64,000 bases of DNA from Mya arenaria (Eukaryota > Mollusca > Bivalvia > Myida > Myidae), in NCBI RefSeq assembly GCF_026914265.1, contig NC_069123.1:54409473-54473472 (forward strand), given 5' to 3'. The notes beneath the pieces were generated by a model that made no database searches, was not told the origin of the DNA, and saw only the letters and a list, made by a program, of their open reading frames with translations. The translations under genes and the position numbers were made by a program. Below, one piece after another: positions 20,586 through 31,779 of the stretch. Each line of letters starts with the position of its first letter. Within the stretch, counting starts at the first letter, position 1.

Positions 20586-23255
20586 GTGCGTTCACTGACA
20601 TATAATAACCTTACTAAGGGCTTTAAGTGATAAATCTTAAAAACATGTTTTCATTGTAGTTCATAATCAATGTAAAGTTAAATTTCGTAACAAAATGTGT
20701 AGAACGTTTATAAACGTTTATCTGTTTTCTTTATGTGTCTAACGTGGGTGGGGTAGTTTTGTTGTTGTAAATTGATCATCTTCCTTTATTTACTGTTTCT
20801 ACCTGGTCCAATTCAGCTTAATTTTATTTGGTGTTAGTTTTTTAGAAACACAGTCCCAAAGGTGTCCATCACATTGAGTGAAAAGCTTGTACAGTAGTTT
20901 GGGGTATTCCGGATCAGTAACAACCTTTTCGCGTATTTTTAGTTCAAACCCATTGGTATGAATTATATTTTTTATATAACATGATGTACTTAAATCGCAT
21001 TCAGTGGAATAACCAAAAACATGGGAAAACCCCGTAAATGTCCATAAGTATGTACAATAGAGTATGCGAGGTGGTTTGTTCGCTGGGGTTTAATACTGCA
21101 TTGTGTTTTAGTGGGTTGTATGGTGATTGAGGTTGGTTTGAGAGGGGTGGGGAAGTCAGAAGAGTGGGGGGGGTCGGAAGGGTAGGGTTGTGGTTAATTT
21201 AAATGGTTTAAATGATACAGCGAGTAAACACCATGCAGTATTTAAGCCTTTGCGTACAAACATCCTTGCGTATTCTAGTATTGTATGTACTTATGAAAAT
21301 GAAAGGGGTTCCCGGGTATGAAAATGAAAGGGGTTCCCGGGTTTTAGCCACACATCCCCAACCCTCCGACGACTTCCCCAACCCTCTCCAACCTCCAACA
21401 ACTACGGCATACAACCCACGAACGCAATGAAGTATTAAATCCCGGCGTATACAAACCACCTCGAATACTCTATTGTATATATACTGATGAAAATTTACGG
21501 GGTTTTCTGGTTTTCTCAGGTTTTCGGGTATGGTTATTCCAACGACCCGTTAAATCGAGATGGCCTTTAAAACGGCACCCATCCTAAAATAATGCGGATA
21601 TTGTGAAGTGTATATTCAGTCATTATAACATATCCATGATAAAATGCCAGAAGTGCTATTGTATGGAAAATAAATAAAATCATTTGTTTTCATTCTATTT
21701 ATATCCCCTGCCAATAATTTTCAACCTGTTGAATGTGGCCAGTATCTGGTAGTAGAAGTAAAAGTTCTCATTAAATTTTATAATTATAATATGCCATATT
21801 CCCAATAATGATACATTTTTTTACTAAGTTGACACTCAGCTCTTTTGTTAAGTCATATCCTTACTTATAAATCAGTCATAGAATAACAATTTCTTCTTTC
21901 AAATAATAAGCAGGGACTGGGTTCAATCTGGAGTTTCACACACAATAAGGCAGCTCCAGGTTTTGTTCAAAATATTTTTATATTAATCTGGGAGTAGGAT
22001 ATTATTGGTCCCAGTATTAATTTAGGAACCTAAAATTGGCTTAATTATATGTTTTAAAAAAAAATAAATCTATGTACAAAATATGTTATGGCATTCTTTC
22101 TTAATTCTTACTTTTTTCACTTTCAGCCATTGGTAGACTTTGTGAAAAATGTAAGTAAATGATTTTATTTAATGCTACTATATACTTTTTACAGATCTAA
22201 ACTTAATATTTGAAAGATAAATGATCCTTTTTTATTAAAGGTTAAGCACTGATTTGAAAGCAGATGAAACCGGTCAAAAACAATACCTCACCACTCTACA
22301 ACATTTAATTTGACTTAAAGTACAATAGTTTGATAACAAGCGTGTACTGTTGACCATCTGGTTTTGTTCATCAAGTTATTTTTCTTTCAACATTATAAAA
22401 ATATGTATATTATTATTTATAAGTATTTATTTTTTTCTATTTATGTTTGTCAGGTGATGGGAAGTGTGTTATCTGTGACTCCTATGTCAGACCATCTACA
22501 CTGGTTCGTATATGTGACGAGTGCAACTATGGGTCATACCAGGGCCGGTGTGTGATATGTGGCGGCCCAGGAGTGTCCGATGCCTACTACTGCAAGGAGT
22601 GCACCATCATGGAGAAGGATGTATGTTAGACCAGCCATGATAATGTTTGATTCAGCACATGATCAGTGTTATACAGTAACACTACCATATTTTGCACCCT
22701 AATCGGAGTACTCACTTACAAGTTTTACGAGTCCAAGACATAATTAATTATTCCAGGGGTTAAAGAAACCATACAGAAAGGAACACACACTTTTTATGCA
22801 TTATTAGAAAACAAGATCTATTCAAAATAACATTAATTACTGCATGCCACCAAGTCTAATACTCCCTTTAGTGTCAAATCTGAATGATTTGTGTTGAGCT
22901 AAAAGGTACTGGTAGTTTTTTTCTATCTGGTCAAAATTCATGTGAATTAATCCAACTCTATAGAATTTATGACTTTTAGTCAAGTAATTATAATTTTCTG
23001 ATCTTGTTATATTTTTACATACAAAACTATTGGGTCTTTCAAACAGCTTTGTAGTGATTATGCACCAAAACTATGTGCATTTATAAGAGCAGGTTCTTTT
23101 GTACTGTACTACTATTGAATACTCTCTAGTACGCAAACTGTAAATCCAACTGTTATATCTTTCAGAGAGATGGATGTCCCAAGATAGTCAACCTCGGCAG
23201 TGCCAAGACAGATCTGTTCTATGAGAGAAAGAAATATGGTTTCAAAAAGAGATGA
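20534..23255 (+). CDS. PHF5A: PHF5A, SF3b-complex PHD-finger-like splicing factor, complete in four exons
   Basis: Exons 20534-20585, 22127-22150, 22454-22620 and 23166-23255 join to 110 codons plus stop, the exact family length. PHF5A (SF3b14b, yeast Rds3) is a nuclear zinc protein of the U2 snRNP SF3b complex. It sits with SF3B1 around the branch-point adenosine. Twelve zinc-binding cysteines are all present: C11, C23, C26, C30, C33, C46, C49, C58, C61, C72, C75 and C85. Tyr36, in the branch-site and splice-modulator pocket of the human protein, is conserved. Compared with the human protein as I recall it there are few changes (P15, S40, M78, A94). The residue at 40 is a non-zinc cysteine in human and a serine here. 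All three introns are GT-AG and the phases agree. No other gene lies close, and the start ATG is the only one compatible with the invariant [11 protein letters not shown]. Confidence 0.98.
21006..21540. mobile_element. 535-bp MITE/foldback-like element with long imperfect inverted repeats in PHF5A intron 1
   Basis: GGAATAACC at 21006-21014 is inverted as GGTTATTCC at 21532-21540. From there inward both arms match for about 190 bases with mismatches: 'aaaaccccgtaaat', 'acaatagagta(t/t)(g/t)cgaggtgg', 'tttaatact.cattg', 'gtgggttgtatg', 'ggttggggaagtc' on the left all reappear in reverse complement on the right. The loop holds a 26-bp exact tandem duplication containing 'aaaggggttcccggg' (about 21293 and 21319). 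No coding capacity. No clear target duplication was found. Confidence 0.85.
21541..22126. other. Remainder of PHF5A intron 1
   Basis: AT-rich intron without further recognisable elements. It ends in a pyrimidine tract 'ttttttcactttcag', the acceptor of exon 2. Confidence 0.6.
22127..22150 (+). CDS. PHF5A: PHF5A exon 2, 24-base microexon
   Basis: The exon completes Ala18, encodes IGRLCEK and gives the first base of Cys26. Acceptor TTTCAG and donor T|GTAAGTAA flank it. It is too short to be seen as an open frame by itself, but both neighbours need these eight residues. Confidence 0.97.
22454..22620 (+). CDS. PHF5A: PHF5A exon 3, main zinc-knot region
   Basis: The exon completes Cys26 and encodes residues 27-81 ([13 protein letters not shown] ... 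CTIMEKD), with four C-x2-C pairs. It starts after TTTGTCAG and ends at GGAT|GTATGT. A plausible in-frame ATG inside the preceding intron is not needed once exon 2 is recognised. Confidence 0.98.
23166..23255 (+). CDS. PHF5A: PHF5A exon 4, C-terminus
   Basis: The exon encodes residues 82-110, [20 protein letters not shown] then RKKYGFKKR and TGA. Cys85 completes the zinc set and the basic C-terminal tail is that of the family. Acceptor 'atctttcag'. Confidence 0.98.
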   Translation, partial: RDGCPKIVNLGSAKTDLFYERKKYGFKKR

Positions 23256-23420
23256 TAATGGTGGCAGATTTTAATGACTTCTAGCAGCTATATCCATTAT
23301 TCTCATACAGGTTCTTACATTTTTGACTTTGAAAGTGTCATTGTTTTGTATCATTTTAAGATTGTATGTAATAAATATGTTTCACATCGTTTAAGTTAGT
23401 GTATGTAATAAATATGTTTC
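23256..23420 (+). terminator. PHF5A 3' UTR with two tandem poly(A) signals
   Basis: AATAAA occurs at 23370-23375 and 23407-23412 within two copies of a ~37-base unit ('gtatgtaataaatatgtttc'), so the first poly(A) signal has been duplicated in tandem. The distance from the stop (about 115-155 bases) is normal for a short 3' UTR. Confidence 0.6.
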
Positions 23421-23811
23421 ACATGGGTTAAGTTGATGCAACTAAATAAAATAAAAAACATGATGATGGAAGTTGTATTTTCCTTTTCATCATTCATGTT
23501 TTATTTTTTGTTCCTTTTTATATGGAATATGAATTGCTGAAATTAAAAATGCATAAACTATATATACTTTGTCAGTGTCACTTGATTGCTGTATTACATG
23601 GCTAAACGAAACATATGATATATTGAATCTAGCCTTTGGCATTATGTTGTCATTGTTAAGCTGTAATATACATGCATAATTTGTTCATCTGCATACACAT
23701 GCATTTTTTATTGGATTAAACTGATACAAATATGTGTCTCTGTCGAAGGCCTGATAAAGTTTAAAAGATTAATCTTGAATCTTTAGATTTCAGACCTTCC
23801 TTCGGGCTAGT
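23421..23811. other. Intergenic DNA, nothing recognised
   Basis: AT-rich sequence between the PHF5A end and the second composite repeat. Confidence 0.4.
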
Positions 23812-25590
23812 TTTGAGCTCTACTGGCCAAAGGCCAGAAGAGCTTTTGCGATGGCATGTTGTTCGTCATATGTGCGTCTGTAAATGATGCTAGTGAACAC
23901 GATAAAGTCGATACAGTGTTCGGTTTTGATTGAATCTCGATGAAACTTGTACAGTAGTAAGGTATGCATCAGAGCTCGGTTTCTACTGAAACCAGCTAGA
24001 TCCGCCCAATGCATGCCTAGATTATGGCCCTTAAAAGTATAAAAAAAATCGTATTTTTAGCCAAGTCTAGGCTTAAAGCGAAAAGAGAAACAACTTGTTT
24101 TTTGGTTGTGCAGCTGGTTTTGTTTTTCTCTCCCTTGCCCTTGTTAAAAAGAGATCAGAATTACAGTTTAAAGGGGTTTGTTGATTTGTAGCTCTATTGG
24201 CCAAAGACCAGAAGTGTCTGTCGTTCGTGCATCCATCTGAACACAATTGCTTGTGAATGTTTATTCAAATTACCGGTATGCCCCTGGGGTCATTACTGGC
24301 CAAGGGATTCACAGGTTTGGTATACTTCTATAGGGAAATGTTTGAAAATATTTTTGTCTGAAACCGCTAGACCCGGACCTTTGATATTTTGAATAAGGCA
24401 TCATTTAGTGGTCCTCTGGCCCTGCCGTCGGGGTCACAAGTTTCCTAGTGGCTTGTATAAGAAAATCTTGTCGTTTCAAACCACATGGCTCACACCTTTG
24501 AAATTAATATTTGTTGGAGAGTATCATACAATGGCCCTCTACCAAGACAGTTGAATTTATGGCTGTGGTGCTAAAGCTGGTACCACCCCTTTTGACCTAC
24601 TTTCTAATTTTTAAAGCTACATCAATGAAATTTGGTCCATGCGTACAGTTTTGGAAAATATTTGTTGTTCTCGGATGACCTTGACTGTGACATTTTGACC
24701 TACTTCCTTATTTTTGACTCTACAGCAATTCAATTTGGACCATGTGTACAGTGAAAATAAATATTCATTTTGTACTTCGATTACCTTGTTTGTGACCTTT
24801 TGACCTACTATTTTTGAAGCTACAGCAATGAAATTTGGACCATGTGTACAGTTTTGATAACAAAAATTAATGTTGTCCTCGGATGATCTCGACTCTGAAC
24901 TTTTGACCTACTTTCTTATGTTTGAAGCTACAGCAATACAATTTTGACCATGTATACAGTTTTGCAAACAATTATCAATGTTGTCCTCGGATGACCTTGG
25001 TTTTGACCTTTTGACCTACTATTTTTATTTTGATATTCAGTGATTCCTTGTAGCATGATTGGTTGATTGCCATTATCACGAGATGTTATCATGGTAGTCC
25101 TCAATGGTCAAATTATCCATCGACTGATGTATATGTCCTTGTGGACTAGTGCTTTAGTCGTCGGTTTTCAATTTTTCCTTGGCTTAATCGGCGTTGGTTC
25201 GTACCCCACTAAAACCCATTTTTTGTATTATTGTGTAAAATAATGATAAAATAAGTGTTTTCAGATGTAATACCGAGAAACCTAATTTTTGGTCCCAAAA
25301 CATGAGCGAGTCCCTTTAAAACATATGACTCTCTTTAACTGGCATGTACATGATTTGGATATGAACTACTGTCACTGGCACATATTAAAATAGTTCATGC
25401 AACTAATCTGCTTAAAACACATTTCCTGTCCTCAGATGTTGAACGTGCAACGTTTTCAGCTAACCCAAACACAAAACGTTCCGAGTGAACTATTTGTTTG
25501 TTGCCTACTACCCATGCATACATGCTCTGGATTAAAAATGACCACAAGAGCCATGCCAGTAGAGCATAGACACTCGTGGGCCTCTTGTTT
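23812..25590. mobile_element. Composite repeat, copy 2 (about 1.8 kb), near-empty version
   Basis: This copy carries, in order, the same left end, middle pieces and right end as 10955-18970 but without the nested blocks N1-N4 and the THAP element. It includes the ~105-bp 'agctacagcaat' array (four units, 24610-25020) and the right-end text 'tactacccatgcatacatgc'. It has its own extra of about 350 bases at 25025-25375 that copy 1 lacks. It serves as a paralogous empty site for dating and bounding the insertions in copy 1. Confidence 0.72.
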
Positions 25591-25611
25591 TTTGCTGATG
25601 TGTGCCCTTCA

Positions 25612-25860
25612 ATAGCTAATTGTCCGGTTAGCACACTCACTTCTCACTTAGGCGACCCGGGTTCGATTCCCGGCCTGGGCGTATGTGAGTTTGGATTGTG
25701 GTCACCAAGCTGGACAAGTGGGTTTCCTCCGGGTACTCCTGTTTCCCCCACAACACAAGACCACACTCTCGCGTAACATCGTGCTAACGAGAGTGGTTAA
25801 TATGTAGTAATTACTTGTTTCAGAATCGTTGTAAAATAAATGTTTAAACCAAATTAAAAT
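25612..25860 (+). mobile_element. tRNA-derived SINE, MetaSINE-like
   Basis: The head has 'ggttagcacactcac' (A-box region, from 25627) and B-box 'gggttcgattcc' (25659-25670). The central part 'tgtggtcaccaagc', 'gtgggtttcctccgggtac' and 'caagaccacactctcgcg' resembles, as I recall it, the conserved central domain of the MetaSINE superfamily known in bivalves and other animals. It differs completely from the SINE at 8293 in its body. The end lies somewhere in the AT-rich text after 'acgagagtggttaa'. Confidence 0.8.
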
Positions 25861-27620
25861 AGCAAGAGTATCTTGAAATTGATATGACACATAAATATGT
25901 CTGGTCAAAATGTAGGTATTTTGTCTTTATGTTCAACTAGATCACAAGGTCAAATCTTTGGGGATAAATCCCCGTTACAAATTCAATAGTTTTTATCCAA
26001 TTGTTATGAAACTTGGTCAGATTATTTGTCTGCATGTAATCCTTACCAAAGACAAAAACAATACCAGTCCTATAGTTGAGCTCCAAAAAATACAATAAAT
26101 TTAAGAAAAGGCAACTTTAATTACCTCACTATAACCATACATCCTATTTATTGAAAAAAAAGTCATTTAAAAAAAAAAAGATATAGTGCGGCGTTCCGCA
26201 TTGCCACTTGCTTGTTTATATATTCATTCAGTCCTAATTAAATTCGTTTTTCTCAACTTAAACTCAAGAAGTTGGGTTGGTCGTTTTTCATATAATTGAG
26301 CAATAACCGGAGCACTTTTGTGAACAAGAATGTCTCGAGGGCCCTTAATCGCTCATCTGATATATATTGAACCTTTAGGGGCCGTGTTATTATCGCGTTT
26401 AGTGAAAATTTTGAACTAAGTATAAAAAACAATGTATTTCAATTACCCTCTATTTTTCATTAAATTTATCCATATAATGCCTTGATATTTGGATCTTTTT
26501 CTTACTTATTTGCATATTGTTAGAGTAAAAGCATTGTTATTTTCATTAAATTCAGCTTTGGAAAAAATAGTGTCACTTAATTGCACATTTCACTAAAAAG
26601 CTTTCTGAATACAGTCCCTGGCCATGGTCAGATTTGGCCATATATCGAACTTGGACGTGATTTTAGGGTCATGCAGATTCATTTTGAAATACATGTATTA
26701 ATTAAGTATTGGTGACAAAGGCAGGTGCTAGCTACAATGTAAACGAGTTTAGAATTAAAATAAAATGAACAAGGGATATAATAATGCTATAGATGAAACG
26801 AGCTGGTTGTGAAACACGGGCACATTGCGATTACAATGGCATACCTTTGACCCCTTCGCATTCAGTTGAGCTAAAAACGTTAATGCTTTCAAAGCATGTG
26901 AGACATATACGTATGCCTTGTCAGGCGTCGTTGTCGGCGTCACACTTTTGTTTCATAACAATAACTTTTGAATGACTTGTCGAAGAGTCGTCAAACTTGA
27001 TAATACACAGACAATAGTTGACCATTTTGATTTGGATCGGTAGGTCAATGGTAAAGGTCATAATCAGAGACGTTATCTAGGCGCTCATGACAGTTGGCAT
27101 TTTATTGTTACAAGCTATTTTGACAAATCTACTCGTTTCAGCTTGAAAACAATTGTATGAATTTTAAGAAGATAATACTTGAATTTGTCTGTTCCTTGCA
27201 CTCAACTTGGCTTTTAATGGCCTTGTGGCGTTTGCAAAGTGTATTATCGCTATAAATAGTATTGCACACACTCGCGATAAATTAACATCATTAAACTGAT
27301 GAGTAAGCTGACGAATCTTTGAGAATATGGAAGCTTTATTTCACGGATGTCTATCCAAACGAACTAAGTACATCAAAGCAATAATTACCATAACCTCTTT
27401 GAACAAGAACATATTTGCAATGACATTGACGTGTCTACCATAGAATAGGCTTAGAATAGTTATCGCAGAATCGCTTACAAAAAATACTGAAAAATGTAAG
27501 TAAACTTGACATAGACAGAACTGTTTACGACCGATTTATTTCAGCGATTATACACACATTAAACACTGCTCTAATTAAAACGCAAGAATTTCGTTAATTA
27601 GTATAATGAAAATCGCCCGA
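25861..27620. other. Intergenic DNA with fragments of dispersed repeats
   Basis: Pieces such as 'gggataaatccccgttac' (25960), 'gaatgtctcgagggccc' (26330) and 'gtcaggcgtcgttgtcggcg' (26925) look like ends of bivalve dispersed elements. A 12-base A run lies near 26170. No gene is supported. Confidence 0.4.
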
Positions 27621-27625
27621 TATCG

Positions 27626-27808
27626 ATGGCGACTGTTGAAGATTTGGGACTCGCATTTTTTTGGCGCCAGTTAAATACTATGAACGCGAGGAATAGAGAA
27701 ATGAACTTCGAAATTCGGAGATTAATTCTCGCAGAAAACATATCAGAAATAAAAGAAAAGGAAAATCAAACGACTAGTAAGGCTTTTACAAAACTTCTCA
27801 TCTTTTGA
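27626..27808 (+). CDS. Short hypothetical frame or exon, 60 aa
   Basis: The frame starts ATGGCG in a fair initiation context and encodes a mostly helical, charged peptide with 'NTMNARNREMNFEIRRLILA' and 'ISEIKEKENQTT', ending TGA. I recognise no family. The absence of flanking repeats and a codon use less AT-biased than the surroundings make it slightly better than the other short frames, but it may equally be chance. Confidence 0.15.
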   Translation: MATVEDLGLAFFWRQLNTMNARNREMNFEIRRLILAENISEIKEKENQTTSKAFTKLLIF

Positions 27809-28890
27809 AGGCGAGATGGTGAACAGGATAGCAGAGGTTTACCGAGTACGCTCAACGTTCCAATGGGATTTTCCCAACGTATGGATTCTTAATAATGAAT
27901 AGTGATATAATATGACAAAGAAGACTACAAATAATACATCTTGACAAAGAAGCACCTGTTGGGTGTGTAGACGTAAAAGAAAGTATTTATCACTTTAATA
28001 TATTTTATTAATTTCCATACAGACGTGAGTCGGTTTGCCACACATTCAATGAGTGCATACTGCCATATGGGTAATGTTGCCATATATCTTAACCAACATA
28101 GAAATTTAAGCATGGACTCGTCAAAGTGCTGATGCAGTTCATTTTTGTTACCGTGCACTGACAAATATAAATATAGCCGACCCGAGTACATACTATTTTT
28201 TATGATGATTGAAATGAATTATTGATTTGATGAACCAATGAAAGGAAACCTATGGTGTATTGTATGCTGGGTTTGCCCGAATGCCCGACGTAAATCCTTT
28301 GATACGGGGCAGGATGTCTTAGTATGTTTGCCGGTAAATTTCTCAGACTTGTGTACAATACCTTCAATTGTGTGTCCGTTCTCTGGTTGCGGAAGAATGG
28401 CGGCAATGTCTCAAAACTTCCTGCTAAAAGACTCATTGTTCATTAACAGAGACCACTGATTGTTAAGTAAAATCAATAAAGAACGAAGAAAGAATAGAGT
28501 AATTATAAATAAATATTTGTTTCGAAAGTTTTTAGAAGTAAGCCCATTCCAGTTTTACACATAGATAGGTTAGCATGTATTGTACGGATATGGGAATTCG
28601 GATTTAAATTCAAAACACGGTATGTCTATAATAGAATATACCTAAAGAACTAAATGTTCCAAACTGTCAGTTACTTTCCTTATTTATAAATAGGTATTTA
28701 GTGAAACAAAACAACATGCTCAAAACCCAGAGCAAGAATTTTGACAAAGTTATTTACTTATAAGGCTAGGGCAATGTTACGCCGTTTTTTGATAGCGACG
28801 AATTATCTTGGTCACATCTCGGTTAAAATGGGCAAAGTGACCGAAACACGGAAGTCATGACAAGGGGTTGATGTAATATAACTACAACAA
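27809..28890. other. Intergenic DNA, nothing recognised
   Basis: Opposed short open frames at 27925-28191 and 28200-28459 have no domain and no splice support. Confidence 0.35.
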
Positions 28891-28954
28891 AAATAATGAT
28901 GTTAATGATAATAAATAAAAATGATAATAATAAAAATAATAATAACATTAAAAC

Positions 28955-29018
<64 letters not shown>

Positions 29019-29062
29019 ATAATAATAAATAATAATAATACTATTAAATAATAAAAATATTT
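28891..29062. repeat. (AAT)n microsatellite
   Basis: A nearly pure ATA/AAT trinucleotide tract runs from about 28950 to 29035, with degenerate AT-rich copies on both sides. Confidence 0.95.
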
Positions 29063-30105
29063 ATATTGTTGTTGTTATTGTGTTTTTTTTCACGAAATCA
29101 AGATGAAATACCATGCTTTTCACATACAATTTAGAGGAAAAAATGCTTCTGTAGTACATCATCATCATAAATACAAAATGACAAATAAACGTGAAATGCT
29201 AGAACATTGCCAATTTAGCAACTATTTCTGCCAAGAAGTTTGTCTACAAACATTTTATATATTTTCTGACAAATAGAAATAAAGCAATGTTAGATCATAC
29301 ATGTGTAAAACAAACAAAAAAATAAATGACGGCTGTATTTAATCGAAAATAAGGAAAAGCATGTGATAAAAGGATTTCCAGCATGGCCAAATTTTTGGAT
29401 CTCCTTATAGATATGGGATGAGATAAATATCTATCATGAAAACATGTATCATGAAACAAACTCTAGAACTTGAAAATTGTTTTTAATCCAATGTTGATTG
29501 AGGAATGTTTATAAGTGTTTATAATGTCTGCACTGTAACACGAGAAAAGACTGAACTTTAAAATAAAATCTTTGATAACTATATCTCCATAAGCCGGGGT
29601 TTGGAACGACAACCTACGTCATCGGCGATCAAAACTGCTCGCGAAGAGCTCCCGTAGGTGGTCGGGTAGCAAAGGGGTATTCCAAAAAGGGGGTATTTAG
29701 AAAAATGAATTAAAATACCTACTAATCTACAAAATTAAGCATAAAGGAAGAAAAAAAAACTGTTGTTTTCAGTGAACGATCTGACAATGAAATATTCAAA
29801 TAACCTCTTTATAACGTTTCGGGGTTAAGTGCTTTCATTAGTAGATGAAAAAAAAAACAATCATAGAAAGGAAAGGACGTCAACGCCATACACTGTTTAA
29901 TGACGACTCATCCTTTTGCACCCCCCCCCCCCCCAAATGATATTGATAGAGACGGAAGTATGATAAAGTCAAATATTTATAATTATGATAAAAGTTATAT
30001 GGATAACTAGTGATATAGTCTATTACAACTTGTGTACTAAACACATAGTAATAGGTAAGCAAAGTTTATTATTGATACCATTCGGTCGCATTCAACAGTA
30101 ACGGT
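29063..30105. other. Intergenic DNA; 14-base C run
   Basis: There is no gene. A homopolymer of 14 C lies at 29921-29934. At 29595-29675 a more GC-rich patch has 'acctacg' and 'cgtaggt' in inverted arrangement around 'actgctcgcgaagagctc'. Confidence 0.45.
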
Positions 30106-30650
30106 GGCATAATTGACTTAATTAGTAACTTAAACGAGATAGTTAGTCGCTTAAACAGTATAAGCAAGTCGTTTAATCGAGATATTAACTTGTTTAAACT
30201 AGAGTCGTAAGTTTTATAAACGAGTCGTTAAAACAGTATATGCAAGTCGTTTAATCGAGATATTAACTTGTTTAAACTAGAATCGTAAGTTTTATAGACA
30301 AGTCGTTAAAACAGTAAAAGGAAGTCGTTTAATCGAGATATTAACTTGTTTAAACTAGAGTCGTAAGTTTTATAGACGAGTCGTTAAAACAGTATAAGCA
30401 AGTCGTTTAATCGAGATATTAACTTGTTTAAACTAGAGTCGTAAGTTTTATAGACGAGTCGTTTAAACGAGATTACGTAAGTCAAGAAACGTTAGTCGTT
30501 TATCGAGTAACATAGCCGTTAAAACGAGATATGTAAGTCGGTTAGACGAGATACATGGGTAGTTTTTAAACGAGATACTAAGTCGTTTAAACGAGATACT
30601 GAAATTTACGAGATGCAAAATCCCTTTAACGAGATACGCTATCGCTTTAT
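30106..30650. repeat. About 78-bp tandem repeat with 'tcgtttaaacgag' submotif
   Basis: Four good units contain 'gcaagtcgtttaatcgagat' and 'attaacttgtttaaactag' spaced 77-79 bases (about 30165, 30243, 30322, 30400). To both sides the same motif degrades to a ~17-25-base ladder of 'agtcgtttaaacgagat', itself partly palindromic (TCGTTTAAACGA). The array seems built from this short palindromic motif. Confidence 0.85.
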
Positions 30651-31049
30651 GATGATTATATTTTCAACATCTATAAGATAAACATTCATAACTCATGACC
30701 CGAAATGGGAAGCAACATGTGAAATAGAAATGGTGATTTTTTGTATTAAATTTGAAGTCCTTCTACGACTAGTTTACCCGACATATTGTATAATACATTG
30801 AAATGAAATAAGAGACAACACGTCAATGACAACCTACTTTTCTCATTTGTATTTTCAAAAGAAAATGAGTAAATTTCTGAAAATCTTTGAATGCAGACAA
30901 AGTTATAGACCAAAACAATGTCTTCATAAAACTGATAAACATATAAAATAGATATACTCACGTGATTTGATAAGTTTATATTTTAGTAAGCTTGTGTTGT
31001 TTTTGTTGATTTACTAATCCGCTCGAGCGTACGTTCGCTCGCTCTTTCA

Positions 31050-31091
31050 TTTTATATTTATTTATTTTTTATTTATCTTATTTATTTTATT

Positions 31092-31138
<47 letters not shown>

Positions 31139-31570
31139 TTAATTTATTTATTTATTCATTCATTCATTCATTCATTCATTCATTCATTCATTCATTCATT
31201 CATTCATTCATTCATTCATTCATTCATTGTTCGTTCGCTCGTTCGTTCGTTCGTTCGTTCATTCACTCATTCATTTATTTTCATTCGTTCGTTCGCTCGT
31301 TCGCTCGTTCGTTCGTTCATTTTTTCATTCATTTATTCATTGGTTGGTTGGTTCGTTGGATCGTTCGTTCGTTCGTTCGATGGTTAATTCATTCATTCAT
31401 TCATTCATTCATTCATTCATTCATTCATTCATTCATTCATTCATTCATTCATTCATTCATTCATTCATTCATTCATTCATTCATTCATTCATTCATTCAT
31501 TCATTCATTCATTCATTCATTCATTCATTCATTCATTCATGCATTCATTCATTCTTTCATTCAATAATTT
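31050..31570. repeat. Tetranucleotide microsatellites (TTTA)n, (TTCA)n, (TTCG)n
   Basis: (TTTA)n to about 31155, (TTCA)n to 31225, (GTTC)n mixtures to 31380 and a second long (TTCA)n at 31388-31550. The frames rich in Phe-Ile-His-Ser are by-products. Confidence 0.95.
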
Positions 31571-31619
31571 TACTTCGGAAAGGTTTCGAAGTACATAATG
31601 TATATAAAAAAATATGTAT

Positions 31620-31735
31620 ATATCCGCGAGCGTGCGTTCGTGCGTGCGTGTGGGTGTGCGTGCGTGTGTGCGTGCGTGCGTGCGTATGTGTGTGTGTGTG
31701 TGCGTGCGTGTGCGTGTTTCCCCCCCCCTCGATCA
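31620..31735. repeat. (GTGC)n/(GT)n tract and short C run
   Basis: Alternating purine-pyrimidine 'gtgcgtgcgtgtgtgcgtgc' followed by eight or more C. This composition favours Z-DNA. Confidence 0.85.
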
Positions 31736-31779
31736 ATCCGTTATCAGATTTGCTAAGTCAATTGGTAGTTTCATTATGA

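Noticed and set aside
25612..25685. A second tRNA gene
   Set aside because: The tRNA-like head continues into a MetaSINE-like central domain; the 5' acceptor strand is not complementary to the 3' side.
31227..31779. Phe-Ile-His-Ser-rich frames
   Set aside because: Translation of (TTCA)n and (GTGC)n microsatellites.
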